Shown piece after piece: positions 43,796 to 56,428 of a stretch of 64,000 nt of DNA. This stretch comes from Megalonaias nervosa (lineage: Eukaryota > Mollusca > Bivalvia > Unionida > Unionidae). Under the pieces are notes generated by a model that was not told the origin of the DNA, did no database searches, and saw nothing but the letters and a program-made list of their open reading frames with translations. How positions within the stretch are numbered: position 1 is the first letter of the stretch; each line of letters begins with the position of its first letter. Made by a program: the position numbers and the translations under genes. Location of the stretch: NCBI GenBank assembly GCA_016617855.1, contig JAECUM010009284.1:1-64000 (forward strand), in the 5' to 3' direction.

Positions 43796-44439
43796 GTAGT
43801 ACATGTCTTATATGACATTTTCCTGTCCCAGGTAGCATATATAGTCATTCGTTCGTATTTGATTTATAGTATTTTAGTGAATTCTGTGGACATTTATTTT
43901 CATAGTTTCATGAAAAATGATCTTTCTATCAGTACTCAAGTTTTTGGTTTGAGCAAGGGGTCCTATTGTTCACACAGAAGCATCAGTGTTTGTTGGGTCT
44001 TAAATTCACAATTTGTATCAAGCACAAAATCAAAGTAAATTGGTATTCAGTAAAACAAAATAGTCACTTTTCAGGTTAATGATGTTATAAGAAACCTGTA
44101 ACTCCTTCATTGTGAAATTATCGTATTATTTAACATATGACAATAATGTCTAATTGTAAAATTGTATCATTACATCTCTGAAACTATGACATTTGTTTAA
44201 ATTCTCATATTATAGATAGATGGAACAAATTACTCTTTAAATGTTTTAAATGACTTCATTCTTAACATTGTTGGACACCTGTTGTTGTAAATGTGACTGT
44301 ATATTTCTACATAAGATATCTGCAATCTTTTATGTTTAAAATACTTTTATTTTATATTTATTTTTAATTTAGATAAATGGACTAAAATAAAGAATTCTTA
44401 TCATTTTATCTTATACTAAAAAATGGCAATTTATTTCAG

Positions 44440-44526
44440 GTTCATTCCCTATTTTCTTTACTTGCTCTGAATCATGCCTATGTCACAAATACAGGGAGAC
44501 TAGTAGGCATTGTGGCTCTGAAAGAG
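44440..44526 (+). CDS. CLCN2: ClC-2-like chloride channel, CBS2 core exon
   Basis: The acceptor is ATTTATTTCAG and the donor GTAAGA. Twenty-nine codons, phase 0 at both ends: VHSLFSLLALNHAYVTNTG then RLVGIVALKE. This is the centre of CBS2, with the F-SLL-L-HAYVT-GRL-GIV-LKE signature of ClC-1/ClC-2. It continues directly from 39940 and into 50039. Confidence 0.95.
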
Positions 44527-44645
44527 GTAAGACTAAACTAAATTACATTAAAAAATGAAAAGTAAACTAGAAGTTTGTAGCAGAATACCATTATCCCCAT
44601 GCTATTCTTAGTTATATCTGTGTTCCATGCATTGCATTATACATA

Positions 44646-45902
44646 CAGTGTGACCATGTTATGACATGGTGGTTGGGGTCCATAGAACCTGACTGTGTTA
44701 TAGACTGAACCATGTTATAACCAACCAAGTCAGTTAGCTGAAGAAAATGATGCATTTTATCATATCAAATGTTTATGATTGTAAGCATAAACGTTTTTCC
44801 AGCAAAAAAGGAAATGGCACAATAAACTTTTTTCAGTCAGGATGGAAAATGCAACATTCCATCAGATTCCATTGCATTTATTTAAGTTTGGTGCTGACTT
44901 CTTCTAATGAAAGGTGCTTTATATTTATTGAAGATTGTAGTCAGCCTGCTTTGATGAAGGGTGCATGTGTTATTGAAGTCACCACTAAAAAACAAATTTG
45001 GAGGACCAAACAAATGACCATTTGTTATTCTGGTGTCAGCATCAAATATATGTAGAACATTGATTGAGACTGAATTCTTTTTTCTTTGCTTAATATTTAT
45101 AGAGAATGATCAGTGTTTTCAAAGGTAATCAGTTTTATTTGAAATTTCAGCAAAACTAATTTTTTCTGGGTACATTTAGAAAACAAAAAGAGCCATCGTT
45201 TGGTTAATTGTAGTCATACCTGTTCCTGGCTTCTAAACTTGGTAGATTGTAGCTAGTCCGGTAGCATTGACTATTTTGAGTGACAGGATAAAGTACTCAG
45301 GCCAGATGTTAGCATAAACGGATTATAATATAACAGTGCACTGTTCAGATGGTTGTCAGTGTGAACAAAGGAATTTTTAGACAGCAATAGAAAGATTCCA
45401 GTGATTTATATCCATGTTTGTGGCTTCCTTTCATGGTTCATTTGAATTTCTCCACTCCAAAGCCCAACATTGTATATACAAGTTTAAACATCCAGCAATG
45501 TTGTAGCCGAAAAGAATCGCCAAATGCTATATTTTGTCACTGATAAGGAATGAAGATTGCAATTTTTTACACTGGTGAAGCCCAGCTTGATCCTTGAATA
45601 AACTTTTTATACATTATTTTTCATACTTTTAAGAAGAAATTTTTTTTTTCATGTGCGAGAAAATTACATGCATGCAAAATTTCAGGAACCATTACACAGT
45701 TGTCTTATATTAGAATTCATACACGATCTCTTCCCCAAAATGACAGTAAACTCTTAACATGTTATTTTTCATACTTTTAAGAAAAAAATATTGTTTCGCA
45801 TACGAGAAAAATACATGCATATGAAGTTTTGGGAGCCACGCCACAATCGTGTTATATCTGAATTTGTTTTATAAAAGAGCATGCTGTAGTAGGGTCACAC
45901 TG
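44646..45902. mobile_element. Pogo/Tigger-like non-autonomous element, copy 3, both ends present
   Basis: 1257 bp. The left tip CAGTGTGACC follows TA (44644-44645), and the right tip GGTCACACTG is followed by TA (45903-45904): inverted ends with a TA duplication, the mark of the Tc1/mariner/pogo superfamily. Subterminal phrases TGTTATGACATGG, TGTGTTATAGAC and ATGTTATAACC repeat a transposase-binding-like motif. No transposase gene remains. Confidence 0.8.
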
Positions 45903-45904
45903 TA

Positions 45905-46934
45905 AATACAACTCTTCTCACCTTCAAGCTTCACCTGCGAAGGGATGGATAAAAATTCTAAAACTGTCATGCATCCTCCAACCCCATAATCATATCCCAA
46001 AATTAGACATCCTATATTAGTTTCATAATATTACACAGACATAAACATAAACTTGTTTTGATGAGTAAGAGTACCAACCTTCAAACTTTTACTCCAAAAT
46101 TGTGGGGATAAATATTTTATAAGTGCAGTTTTGATATTGTACCATAGCAAATTCATCTTCAGATCTCAAATGGCCAATTTTGAATGTATAAATTTTTTTA
46201 CTAGTATTGGAAATCTGATGACATTTCATGATCAGTCATCAGTTTCAGTTAAATAACCAAGTAATAATTGATAAATTTGTCCATGTGATGTCTTGCAAAA
46301 GCTGGAGCAATTTTTCAAATGATGTAAAGTCTGAAACAGTGGGAATGATGCAGAAGTAAATTTTGACCAAAATTATAAATTGATCATTCCTGCAAAGTGA
46401 CTGATTCTTGACCAGACCAATTATTCAGAAAGCACTAACCTTTACTGAGCTTATGAATCCAATTTAGGCTAATAAGAATTTGAGTTCATTCTTGTGAATG
46501 ACTGAAATGTAGGCCAATGGAATTTGAAAACATGTCCATTTGCTTGTGTGGAAATTTGAATTTATTAGGAAAAAGACATTGGTGTTAAGTAAAGCCTGAG
46601 TAAAACATTATACTGTCAATTTGTAAAATAGCGCCAATATGGGATGCCAAGTGTGTCAGATATTCCTGAAAATTTGACTTATCATTCTGATGTTAATCAA
46701 CGTTAGAACACGATACACAGCACCGTTATTGGGCAGTAAGACCTCGACACCCACAAAATAAATATCAGGTCAAGATCTTACATTGTATGACTAAGGGTTT
46801 ATGGGAGAAAAATATAAATATGTAATAATGAGACCATGATAAAGCCAAAGAAGTTAATATTACACCTTGAAAATTTGTTTTTCAAAATACCTTGCACATA
46901 TTTTTTTTTTTTACTAGTAGCAAAACTTTTGTTT
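45905..46934. other. Intron, nothing recognised
   Basis: AT-rich, no gene. May include the decayed left part of the hAT element. Confidence 0.4.
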
Positions 46935-47285
46935 TTGAGTTGCTCCACACCTGGATCATGAAGCACATAAAGATGAGTTTGATGATTATTGCATGCTGCC
47001 TGTATTAACAGACAGTCGCCAGAAAAGAATCTTTTGTAGCTACTAGCTGGATATTATCAGCCAGACAATTAGTACTGGTGGCATCCACTTCCCAAATCTG
47101 AAATTAGTTCTTCAGCGACTACTTACTTTGCCTCACAACAATGCAGACTACAGTGAGAGATCTTTTTCTATGATGAAAAAAATACAGATTGTAGGAAGTC
47201 CCTGAATGCAGACACACTGAAATAATTTTTACAGTGTAAATTAAACATTGACACCTGCTGCATAGACTTTAAACCCCTGATTACA
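46935..47285 (+). pseudogene. hAT transposase C-terminal remnant
   Basis: The plus frame reads HEAHKDEFDDYCMLPVL, then after a stop HFPNLKLVLQRLLTLPHNNAD followed by SERSFSMMKKIQ. A frameshift leads to RKSLNADTLK and the end near 47270. The P-x-L-x-x-[LI]-x-x-x-L-[ST]-[LI]-P-x-[SN]-x-A-x-x-E-R-x-F-S pattern is the hAT dimerisation domain. Stops near 47042 and 47204 and the absence of the DDE core show it is a relic. Confidence 0.75.
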
Positions 47286-50038
47286 TTTTGAAGAGTGCAA
47301 AAGGTGCATGTGTTGCAATAACGTGTGTGTGTTACAACACACTCAATATCAAAAGAATAAAACAGTGTCAGAGATGTAAATAATTATGTAAATGTGTGTA
47401 AAATTAGCTTGTTTATGGCATTTGTTGCTTTAAAACTGTTGATCTTATTAAATGTATGAATACATTTTTTCATGTAAGTTTTTTGGGGTCTTTGTAAGGT
47501 TTTTATTGGTCTGGCGTACAGGTTTTCATCTCAAGGGGTTGACAGGTATAATAACAGAAATGCATTACCTCAGAAATCCAGCCCCCCACCCACCAAGACA
47601 AAGAAAAGATATTAATCTCTTATTTAATTGTTGTTTATTTTAAGCATTAAAATTGCTCATACATTTGCTTAATGAAATGATGATCAGTTGAGAGTGGTCT
47701 CCCTTTGATCAACCAATTTATGCCATATAATTTATACTATTTACCTAGACGACATGCTTTTATGAGAGGCATTACAGAGACCTTTCTTTCTATGCTTTTT
47801 CTCAAGTTTCAGCAAATCTTTGTCACATGGTTGTATGATTTCTTCACTGAATTTCATCTGTTTTCATTGTAAATTAATCATTTGCAGTGCCGTAGACTTG
47901 ATCAGGAAAAGTGAGTTTATTTTTTTTATTTGGGTAAATCATGTGTCACAGGTACCCACAAAGGCTTTTTCACCATATTTTTCTTGAATAGTAGGTACCT
48001 TAAGTTCTCATGCTTCTGTGTAAATAAAAATCAATCCTGAGTTGCAGGACTAATTTAGAATATGCAAAGCTTTAAATTTGCTGTTTTTGCTATGAAACCA
48101 CCATGAACCAGCACCTGACCATTCTGTTATTGGTTTTGCTCCATTGTGACCCAGTACAGGTTCTGGCAATGTCTGTATCCTGGAAATATGGTAGCTATCT
48201 CAGACCAGTATATGGAGGTAAACATTTCTCAACATGGACAGTCTTCTAGTCTCATATATCAACCCTAAATACATGTTTCCCTTGTCCAGTGATCACCACC
48301 ATCATAGGAAACTCTTGTCCAGTGATCACCACCATCATACAAGGCTTCTTTATTTTCCCCCACTGCTGACTTTGAAAAGTTTGTTTGGAACCCCCTTCTC
48401 TACTCAATCTTACAATGTCCAGGAAAGACTCACTTATTTGCATATCAATTGAACAAGTTTTCTGGTTTCTGTATGCAGGGTTCTGTACTTCTTCTCTTGC
48501 TCTATCATTAATCATTATACATATAATCCATGTCCATCATCCTTTTAAACAAGAAAGATCACAAACCTTTTAAACAATTATCCAAGTCCGGTTGAGTCAC
48601 TGACATTCAGCACTGCCTCAATGGCAACATCAAGACTCAAGTGACAGCAGGCCTTTTTTCACACAATGATGACTGCAGTCTAACTGTAATTGAGCCTTCC
48701 ACAAAATATACACATACTGGTCTTTACACTAAAGTCACTGCTATCAACAGATTTTGCAGGCCAGGGAATGTAAGAGCCATATTTTGTACACATGAACTGG
48801 AAATGTTTCCTGGACAGGCAACAGCAGGTTCACAGCATTATAGCTGTTGTTTTCATGGCTATGTCAGAAAGTGAGGCATACTTTGACGTGCCTGAGGCAG
48901 TCTCACATATGACTTGTGTAGGTTCTTTACCATAAAATATGCACATTCCTTTTTAGAAAAAGATTATCAGTAGAGAAAATCCTGTAAACACCTTTTCTTT
49001 TAATTGCTTTCCATATATAAAATTGGTAAACTCCATAGTGGAGTCTTACAGTCTTCAGAATTTGAGCAAGATTTTTCTGCCCTGTCTGCCTTACATGACT
49101 GTTATTTAATACCACATGACATCATAGTACCACTTTGATTGGTGCATGACATCACAGTTGTATCTTCTTTTTTGTATGGGTTTATTTCGGAATTTTTGTG
49201 ATATTTTATGTGTTGATTTGGATTTCTGTTTTTACACCAAATACTTTCCCTAGCACATGCAATTATATGCAACCTGTGCCATCAACTTGTTCACACACCA
49301 GTACACAAAATACATACCTGTACCATCAACTTACATACCTGTACCATCAACTTGTGACATACAAGAAATATTAAATTCCATAATTTTATCCCCACTGCTT
49401 GTAGCAGCTCATCTTGAGTTTCTTTTGTCCATCCATCCAATTTTCCTTCAATCTCTCTATATCCATAATGATATTTTGTTGTATTTTGTTGGAATTTTTC
49501 AATTTATATATGGATGAACTGATTATATTTTCATGCTATTTCAGTATTTTTTGAATTTTTAGAAGTTTTTATACTTTTTAGACTTAGACTCTGTCTGTGG
49601 AAGCTTTGTTAGATCACAATCTCTCCGACTTAAGCTGTTAACATTTTGTCAGCATATTTATCTCTGTATGTAGAAGACCTTATTTCCATGCTGTTGGAAT
49701 AATTTGGGTTTTTAACAAAGGTTTTTAACCTTTTGGACCAATAAAGTTTTGTTTATCAAACTTTGTTAGCATGATTTTATTGAAATCACTAAGGCATTTA
49801 AAGTTTTAAATGCCTGCTTATTTTCATATGGAGATGAGTAAGCTTGTTGCTGTTTGAATGATTTTATGACATTCATACTATTTTGGATATAGACTTTTAT
49901 CTATTGTGGGGGCATGCAAGTTTTACAAGCACAGACCTCATTGGATTTTGGAAGATTAGATTGACATTTTACATGCAGATTTCAACATGATGTGAAAGCT
50001 TTTAACTCAATAAACCATAAAAATAAACTCCATTTCAG
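47286..50038. other. Intron, nothing recognised
   Basis: Small direct repeats: TTGTCCAGTGATCACCACCATCATA twice near 48287-48340 and ACATACCTGTACCATCAACTT near 49310-49350. No gene. Confidence 0.45.
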
Positions 50039-50257
50039 TTGCGGAATGCAATTCAGGGTCACTTAGATGCTGAAGCTCAGAAGAAGAACTTTCAAACAGA
50101 CAGCAGTAGTGAGGATGAAATTGAAGAAAGTGCAGATCCAGAACAGGTTATATTTTCTGAACATCCAATGGAATTTCCTATGACCAAGGTAATGGATCAC
50201 GGAAAAAATAGCAGCAACAGTGTTGAGAAAGATGAACAAAGCACCTCTTCTGTGTGA
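50039..50257 (+). CDS. CLCN2: ClC-2-like chloride channel, last exon (end of CBS2 and acidic tail)
   Basis: The acceptor is CTCCATTTCAG. Starts LRNAIQGHLDAEAQ, completing the KE-LR-AI-G end of CBS2, then a tail with TDSSSEDEIEESADPEQ (several casein-kinase-2 type sites) and KDEQSTSSV before TGA at 50255-50257. The last residues S-S-V fit a class I PDZ-binding C-terminus (S/T-x-V), which would tether the channel to a PDZ scaffold; this is an inference. The frame from the first visible exon reaches this stop with no break, 400 residues in all. Confidence 0.94.
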   Translation: MRNAIQGHLDAEAQKKNFQTDSSSEDEIEESADPEQVIFSEHPMEFPMTKVMDHGKNSSNSVEKDEQSTSSV

Positions 50258-50411
50258 TGTCCAATCCATGATAGTTTTATTTTGCCAAATGCAAGTTGAA
50301 AGTAAAAATAGTTTGACACAAATGTATTTGCAGAGGGCTGCTCAGATGCAATTATTCTATCATCAGCTGTGTGCACCTTCTCTCAGAAAAATTGATTCTG
50401 GAATTTTCTAG

Positions 50412-50417
50412 AATAAA
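50412..50417 (+). promoter_or_regulatory. Candidate polyadenylation signal AATAAA of the channel gene
   Basis: First AATAAA after the stop codon, about 155 bp downstream. The alternative ATTAAA lies about 20 bp further. No transcript evidence. Confidence 0.45.
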
Positions 50418-50607
50418 ATCTTCAAAGTATTATTAAAGCCACTTTGTAAAACAAAATCATTTCATATGCAATTTTACTGTTTAGGTGAAGGTATTTAAGA
50501 GTACAGTTTACATGGAACTTGGTTTTCCCACTGAAAATCTACAGCTGTGTGTGAATGGTAGAATCTTTCTTTAAAGGGGGTTAATCTATTGAGAAGTACT
50601 GCTGATA

Positions 50608-50815
50608 TTCGTGTACAAGACTGATTCATCTGCAGACTGCCATAAACCCAGATCTACAATCACATAATGTGCTGGCAGACCTTGGTCAGTGCAGTTTCTT
50701 AGAAGTTATAAGTAGAACAAACAATAGAATCCTGATCTGCCAGCACATTATGTGACAACAGCTGATAATCTTTGTTGTTTGAAGTTGAATTTGACTTGTA
50801 TGCGAGTGCCATATG
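50608..50815 (+). mobile_element. MITE M1, copy 5
   Basis: Contains CCCAGATCTACAATCACATAA, GATCTGCCAGCACATTATGTG and TTGACTTGTATGCGAGTG. Confidence 0.75.
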
Positions 50816-51033
50816 TTACACATCACTTGTCTTACCACGTTAATCTCTCTGCCAGTATTTTCAGTATATTTTGTCTCCGTTAGGATAATATTTTTAAATG
50901 ATTCTTGAGGTTTACACTCCTAATTCTAATCCCTGTATATTGTTCATGAATAACTTTCAAATTAAATATTAGTTTCAATATGAGTAATATTGTAAAATTA
51001 AATCATGTATATCATAAATACTCCTTTTTAAAT

Positions 51034-51230
51034 TAGGTCCAACTTAAAATGACAATGACCCTGATCTGCCATCACATATTGTGCCTGCAGATTTTGATTC
51101 ATGTTGTTTGTTCTACTAATCACCCCAAGCAAACTGCATTAACCCAGATCTGCTAGCACATTATGTGATGGCTTATCAGGTCTGTGAAGTTTGCAGTGGA
51201 GTTGGACTTATATGTGAAAATATATGGTAA
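51034..51230 (-). mobile_element. MITE M1, copy 6
   Basis: Reverse orientation: GACCCTGATCTGCCATCACAT first, AACCCAGATCTGCTAGCACA later. Ends GGACTTATATGTGAAAATA. Confidence 0.72.
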
Positions 51231-51322
51231 CTCTTAAGTCAAAAAATGATTGGTAACTTAGAGGCTTGCAGATTGAAGGGAAAATTTTGGGAGCTCACAT
51301 ACTGGCAAATTATGAATTGTAA

Positions 51323-51460
51323 TATATGAATTGATACTTTATTTCCATAAAAGTATTCAAATAAAGGGTCAAACTACAAAAAAGAAATTGGTATATGAAT
51401 TGATACTTTATTTCCATAAAAGTATTCAAATAAAGGGTCAAACTACAAAAAAAAAAGGGA
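51323..51460. repeat. 70-bp tandem duplication
   Basis: Two nearly identical units starting ATATGAATTGATACTTTATT at 51323 and 51393, each ending in an A-run after GGGTCAAACTACA. The A-run suggests a polymorphic site. Confidence 0.9.
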
Positions 51461-53231
51461 TTTTGGGAGCCTGATATATCAGAGACATGGTATGTGCTAT
51501 CTTTTTCATATCAGTCTGAAATCTTGACCCAGTTTTACCATTACTTCAGCTTCAGGTACATACTTCAACCTTTATAAGTGCATACACTATTATAGCATGT
51601 CTAAATTTTAAAATTTATTGTTATAATGTATGTAATTATTTATACACTTTGTATTAATATTTTTTCAAACATACAAATGATTATAGTTACCCAAATAGGC
51701 AAAATATTTTTTTTTTAAATGTGCTCAGTATGACATATTGGAGGACAAAAGTTGTATTTGGTGATTGATGATGTATGAAAAATTAGAGATACTGCAAACT
51801 TTCAGACCATCAAGTATACACTGTATTAAAGTTTTTGGGGCAAAACTCAAACCATACAAAATACCTCTGTACAATTTTGGTACAGTGTTTTATTCTAGTG
51901 GTGTGAATGTGTCCTTATGCTGTTCACAATTTTTTGTTTCACTATTTTTGACATTGGTGTCCATTATTCATCCATCCATTATTTTCATTTGTGGTGCAAA
52001 ACTTGTGATGCTTATCGTTTCCTAGTATACTGTGTAAACAAGCACTCACTATATATGAAATCTTTGACAAACTATTCTGTCTCCCAGCAGACATTTTTGG
52101 TGGGACATGGAATGTAGAAAATACCATCTTATGTGGAAGATATATCTGTCTGTCTGTGCATAAACATTTTTGTTTCAGTGAGCATAAGCCATTAAAGGTA
52201 TTTAAACCAAGCATGGTATGTATGTAAAGCAAACTGTATAGAAATGCCTTTCAAAACTTGAGATATTTCACATTTGATAATTTTTTGCTGCCATGGAAAC
52301 AGAGCGTAGCTGGAGTAGTATAAATTTCAGGCTGAATGATTGGGTCCTTCAGTTGGAGTCATTACTTAAAGATAGGGGTGTTTGGATTTGTCATCTCTAG
52401 TTGACTTTGATTTCTTCTTTAGCTCATATTAGTGGGCTGAATATTAAACTGATACATGAATATTAAACTGATACATGAAAATAATTCATATTGATCATAA
52501 CAACTGTTTTTGTTTTATACTGTAGTGTGATTCTGCAAACTAAGTGGTTGATAGTATGAATATTTAAAAATTATGCATGAGATTATTAGTGTGCAGATGC
52601 ATCATGATTAACAATACACCATTAAAACAAAAGTACGTCAGTACAACCCAAATGTGATGCTTGACTGGCTTTGGTTTAATTTTTTGTTTGATGTTCATTT
52701 CTGAGGTATTGTTCATGCTAGAATCATGAAAGTGATGATGATGTGCATTGTTTTCGTAACACACCTTTACAATGAATGACTAAATGATATTTAGCATGCT
52801 ATATGCATACTTCCTAAAATCATGGAACCTGATGAGGGACGCATTTTTATAAGTACTAAACCCCTGTTGCAAAGTGAGGTCTCTGTAATCTATATTTGAT
52901 ACAGAAGGCCCTTTCTGACCAGTGCAAGTGAAAGTAGGGAAAATATGTCTTTTCAGTTATAAACTTCTCATATTAATGACCTTACACTGTATATTGCAAT
53001 AGGGTTACTCTCAACAGGTTAATTGGGTACCATACATGCAAATGAGTAGGTCTAAGAAGAGTAAACTTTCATGCAAGACCTCAGTTCATGTGAGGCCTCG
53101 GTTGTAGTGGCAAATCAAGGTAATTACTGATGCATGAACTATGCATGTGATAGGTTATACTAACCACCATTCCAATGTTGTGACTTCCAACCAGTAAAAT
53201 CTTGCTTCCAAAGGTCAACTGTGTTATATAG
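51461..53231. other. Intergenic DNA with a dispersed repeat piece
   Basis: 51830-52000 matches part of the repeat at 42226-42940 (GTTCACAATTTTTTGTTTC, CCATTATTCATCC). Otherwise no gene. Confidence 0.45.
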
Positions 53232-53368
53232 AATCTATGTTGGGGTTTGGACTGAGACAAGGAAATCCCAGTCAAGGGGTTACATTATTGTCAAGCCTCG
53301 CGAGGAGACGTATAATGTAACCCCGTGACTGGGCTTTCATTGTCTCGGTCCAAACCCCAACGTAGATT
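53232..53368. mobile_element. Palindromic fold-back element, 137 bp
   Basis: The left arm (AATCTATGTTGGGGTTTGGA to GGGGTTACATTAT) and right arm (ATAATGTAACCCC to TCCAAACCCCAACGTAGATT) are reverse complements over about 57 bp with few mismatches. The centre is a perfect CCTCGCGAGG. A single-stranded copy would form one long hairpin. Confidence 0.88.
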
Positions 53369-54264
53369 ATTTTTCTCACCCAATATTTTCCTTTAAAGTA
53401 AAAAGAATTCATCACTAGTGTAATATAGTTCATGTCCAAATGTTTACACGCAGCTCATTAATACAAATATGTTGATGAGGGCTGTGGTGTGACTGTTGCA
53501 TCCAAAGTACACAGTTTATATGCATGAGCAAAGAAAAATAACAACATAAAACATTGCTTAGTAATGAGGTATTATCACATTTAATATATGGATGTTATAT
53601 GAAATTAACAATAAATAATTAATATTTATTACAAGAAACTGTTTCATTTTCATCAATTCTAATTTTGAAGAGTTATATTGTAAATAATGAAACGATACTG
53701 GGTAATCAGCTCTAATGTAATTATACTTAGTAGAAGCTGTAATGAAGAGTAACATGTTGCATTAGATTATTCATGGGTAAGTAGAGATCTGTGTCACTAT
53801 CATATATAACTCTCCTTTTCTTTGTAGGAGGTGAAACTGTTAGTGACATACTTGTGTTGTCCTTAATATTGATTGTAAAATTACCCGTGTATAAATGACC
53901 CTCCAAATACGGACCCTAGTGGATAACCATGTGCTAAACTTTCAAGTTCACGGATTCTTTGAAAATTTATTTTTCTGTCTTGGAAATATTGCAAATGCTA
54001 CAGTGAAATTTGCCTATGGATTAATGTGTTGACGGATAAATGATTCCTTCTGGCTGGTAAGTGCATTATTTGTCATTAAATATTGTAGGTATATTTTTGA
54101 TTCAACTGGGGCACAATGGAGATGCTTAACAAAATTAGAATAAAGCATGTTTGACATAACACATTTCTGGCTGTTTCTAAGTTTTCTGTAGTTGTTAAGA
54201 GAGTTGGGAGGCTATGAAGTGTATAGGTCTATAGTCTGTGTGCATGAATCAGTGTTTTCTGTCA
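53369..54264. other. Intergenic DNA, nothing recognised
   Basis: No gene. AT-rich. Confidence 0.45.
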
Positions 54265-54485
54265 TAGTTCATTTCACACAGCATTGAGAATTTTATCCTA
54301 TTTGTAGCACAGTCAGTTTTCAGGTCAGCATCATTAAATGTAGCTAACAGTATATAATTTGTTTCACACGAAGTATTTAAAACTAGTTAGGTAGCTTTAG
54401 CTACATTTAATGACTCTGACCTGAAAATGTACTGAGCTGGGCCTGTGTACAGGGTAAAATTGACCATGCTGTGTGGAACGAACTA
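54265..54485. mobile_element. Fold-back MITE with ~80-bp arms
   Basis: The left arm starts TAGTTCATTTCACACAGCAT and the right arm ends ATGCTGTGTGGAACGAACTA. Inner parts TTCAGGTCAG/CTGACCTGAA and ATTAAATGTAGCTA/TAGCTACATTTAAT also pair. The loop is about 50 bp. No coding capacity; superfamily not determined. Confidence 0.85.
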
Positions 54486-56217
54486 GCATAATACCAAAAA
54501 GCTCGACATCGTGTGCATGGGTCTTTGTCTCTCTCAAAATGTTTTTGTATGGTGTGTTCTCAAAGATGGATTGACCTTAAGTTACTATGTTTTTGTTATA
54601 TTTGTTGTTGCTGTAGTTTTATTTTAGAACAACTACGTCAGGCACAGCAGAAGACATGGGTTTCTTTTTTTAAAAGTAGTTCTGAGCGCATGGACACCTT
54701 GACTGAGATGACTGGTCTGAGATGACTAGACTGAGATACGAAAAGTACGTGTAGCAAAAACAACTAGATTTCTTTGTCGCATGGGTGAGAAAATAGCTTC
54801 TGAGGCAGATGTGATGAGCAGTTATTTGGAAAAAGAAAACTCAATCTCGTTTTTTTAAATTGATTATAGTACTTCTACTTTTGTATGCTAGATTTTTTGT
54901 TCTTTTTTATTGTTATATATCTATCATACCCTAACACAGTGGTCAGCATTTCAGAAGTCTGGATCACTCTAATCTGAATTTATTTTCTGCATTGGAATTA
55001 ATGTTTACAATGGCTGCTGGAGTCTACAAAAAGCCTTATACAAGCAATCATTGACTTCATTCTGGTTTTATACGATTTTCATCCTTATTTCTGTTAAGAA
55101 ACCATTTTTTCTGCATTAAAATTATGCCTCCATCTTACAGTGTCATGTAAGCTGAATGACTACTGGTCTTTTGATTTACATTTTTATTCTTTAGTAATTT
55201 TAAATATAAAAAATGTGACTGAGGGATTATAATATTACTTATCTGACTGTAAAATTATAATAAGTTGTAAGATGTAGAAATTATTTTCTTCCCCATTTTA
55301 CCTTACATGTAAACTAATGAATTTGACAAGGAGCAGTAGGTACTGATTCCACTACTTATGGTCTACAGGACCTTGTCTAAAAATGCCTACAAATTTCAAC
55401 CCCATAAAGACTCTAATATTTATCAAAGTCAGAGATATTTCACTTGTAAGGTGTTGACAGTTGCATCCCAGATATTACTTTAATAAAGAGGAAAGTGGAT
55501 CATGAACGAACCAAATGAATGGACCAATTCACCACAAAATCACACAGTATGAAAATTATCTTAAATGCATAAAAAGAGCTAGGAGAAATTGAGCAGCAGG
55601 TTCACCATTTAATCTATTTCTATATCTTTTTTTCCTTTGCTACCCTCCTCCACCTAAAAAACCCCAATAGTACCAAGAATGGTACATTATATGTCTGCCC
55701 CATGTTTAATAGTCCTCTTTCCAGGCCCTAGCAGGGCATAGTTGACTCCAGAGATTACTGACCAATGAATCGAAAAGCCCTGGACTTTTGGTCAAGTATG
55801 CAGTCTTGTGAACTCAACTTATTGTGTAGAAATCATTATTTTCTTATCAGACATATCATCTGTATTACCTCTGACCTTTTGGTCGGAGAATCTATATATT
55901 ATTTTATTACCATAAGTGGGAAGTTTATATCTCACACAAGTCCATGATATTTCAACCTCATGACATTTTTCCAATTTTACTCTGTTTTTGTACAGCCTGA
56001 TAGATCTTTGATTCCAGAGTGCCTTAGCAGTAATATGTAAATTTTATGCATACTGTGTGTTGTATCTTACTTTTTGTACCCATTATAAATGTCACAAAAT
56101 GTCATGTGTCACATAATTTAATGTATTTATTGGTATAAAGCACTCAACTGTTAACAACAAATATCCAAAGGAAACATACCATGTGCTGACAGATAATGGG
56201 GTGTGCAATTTTCTTTA
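54486..56217. other. Intergenic DNA, nothing recognised
   Basis: No convincing gene; short open frames only. Confidence 0.45.
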
Positions 56218-56428
56218 AGTAGAATAAACAGTGCAGACCTTGATCCGTTGGCACATTATTTAATGACAGATCTGATCATTACCATGTAAATTCACATAAT
56301 GCAACAGCAGCTTAGGGTCTGTATTGTTTGTTCTGATTACTCCTAAGAAACTGCACAGACCCAGATCCACCAGCACATTATGAGATGGAAGATCTGGTTA
56401 TCTGCAGTTGGACTTGACTTATAAATGT
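56218..56428 (-). mobile_element. MITE M1, copy 7
   Basis: Reverse orientation: ends GACTTGACTTATAAATGTA on the right; TAGGGTCTGTATTGTTTGTTC and CTGCACAGACCCAGATCCAC inside. Confidence 0.7.
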
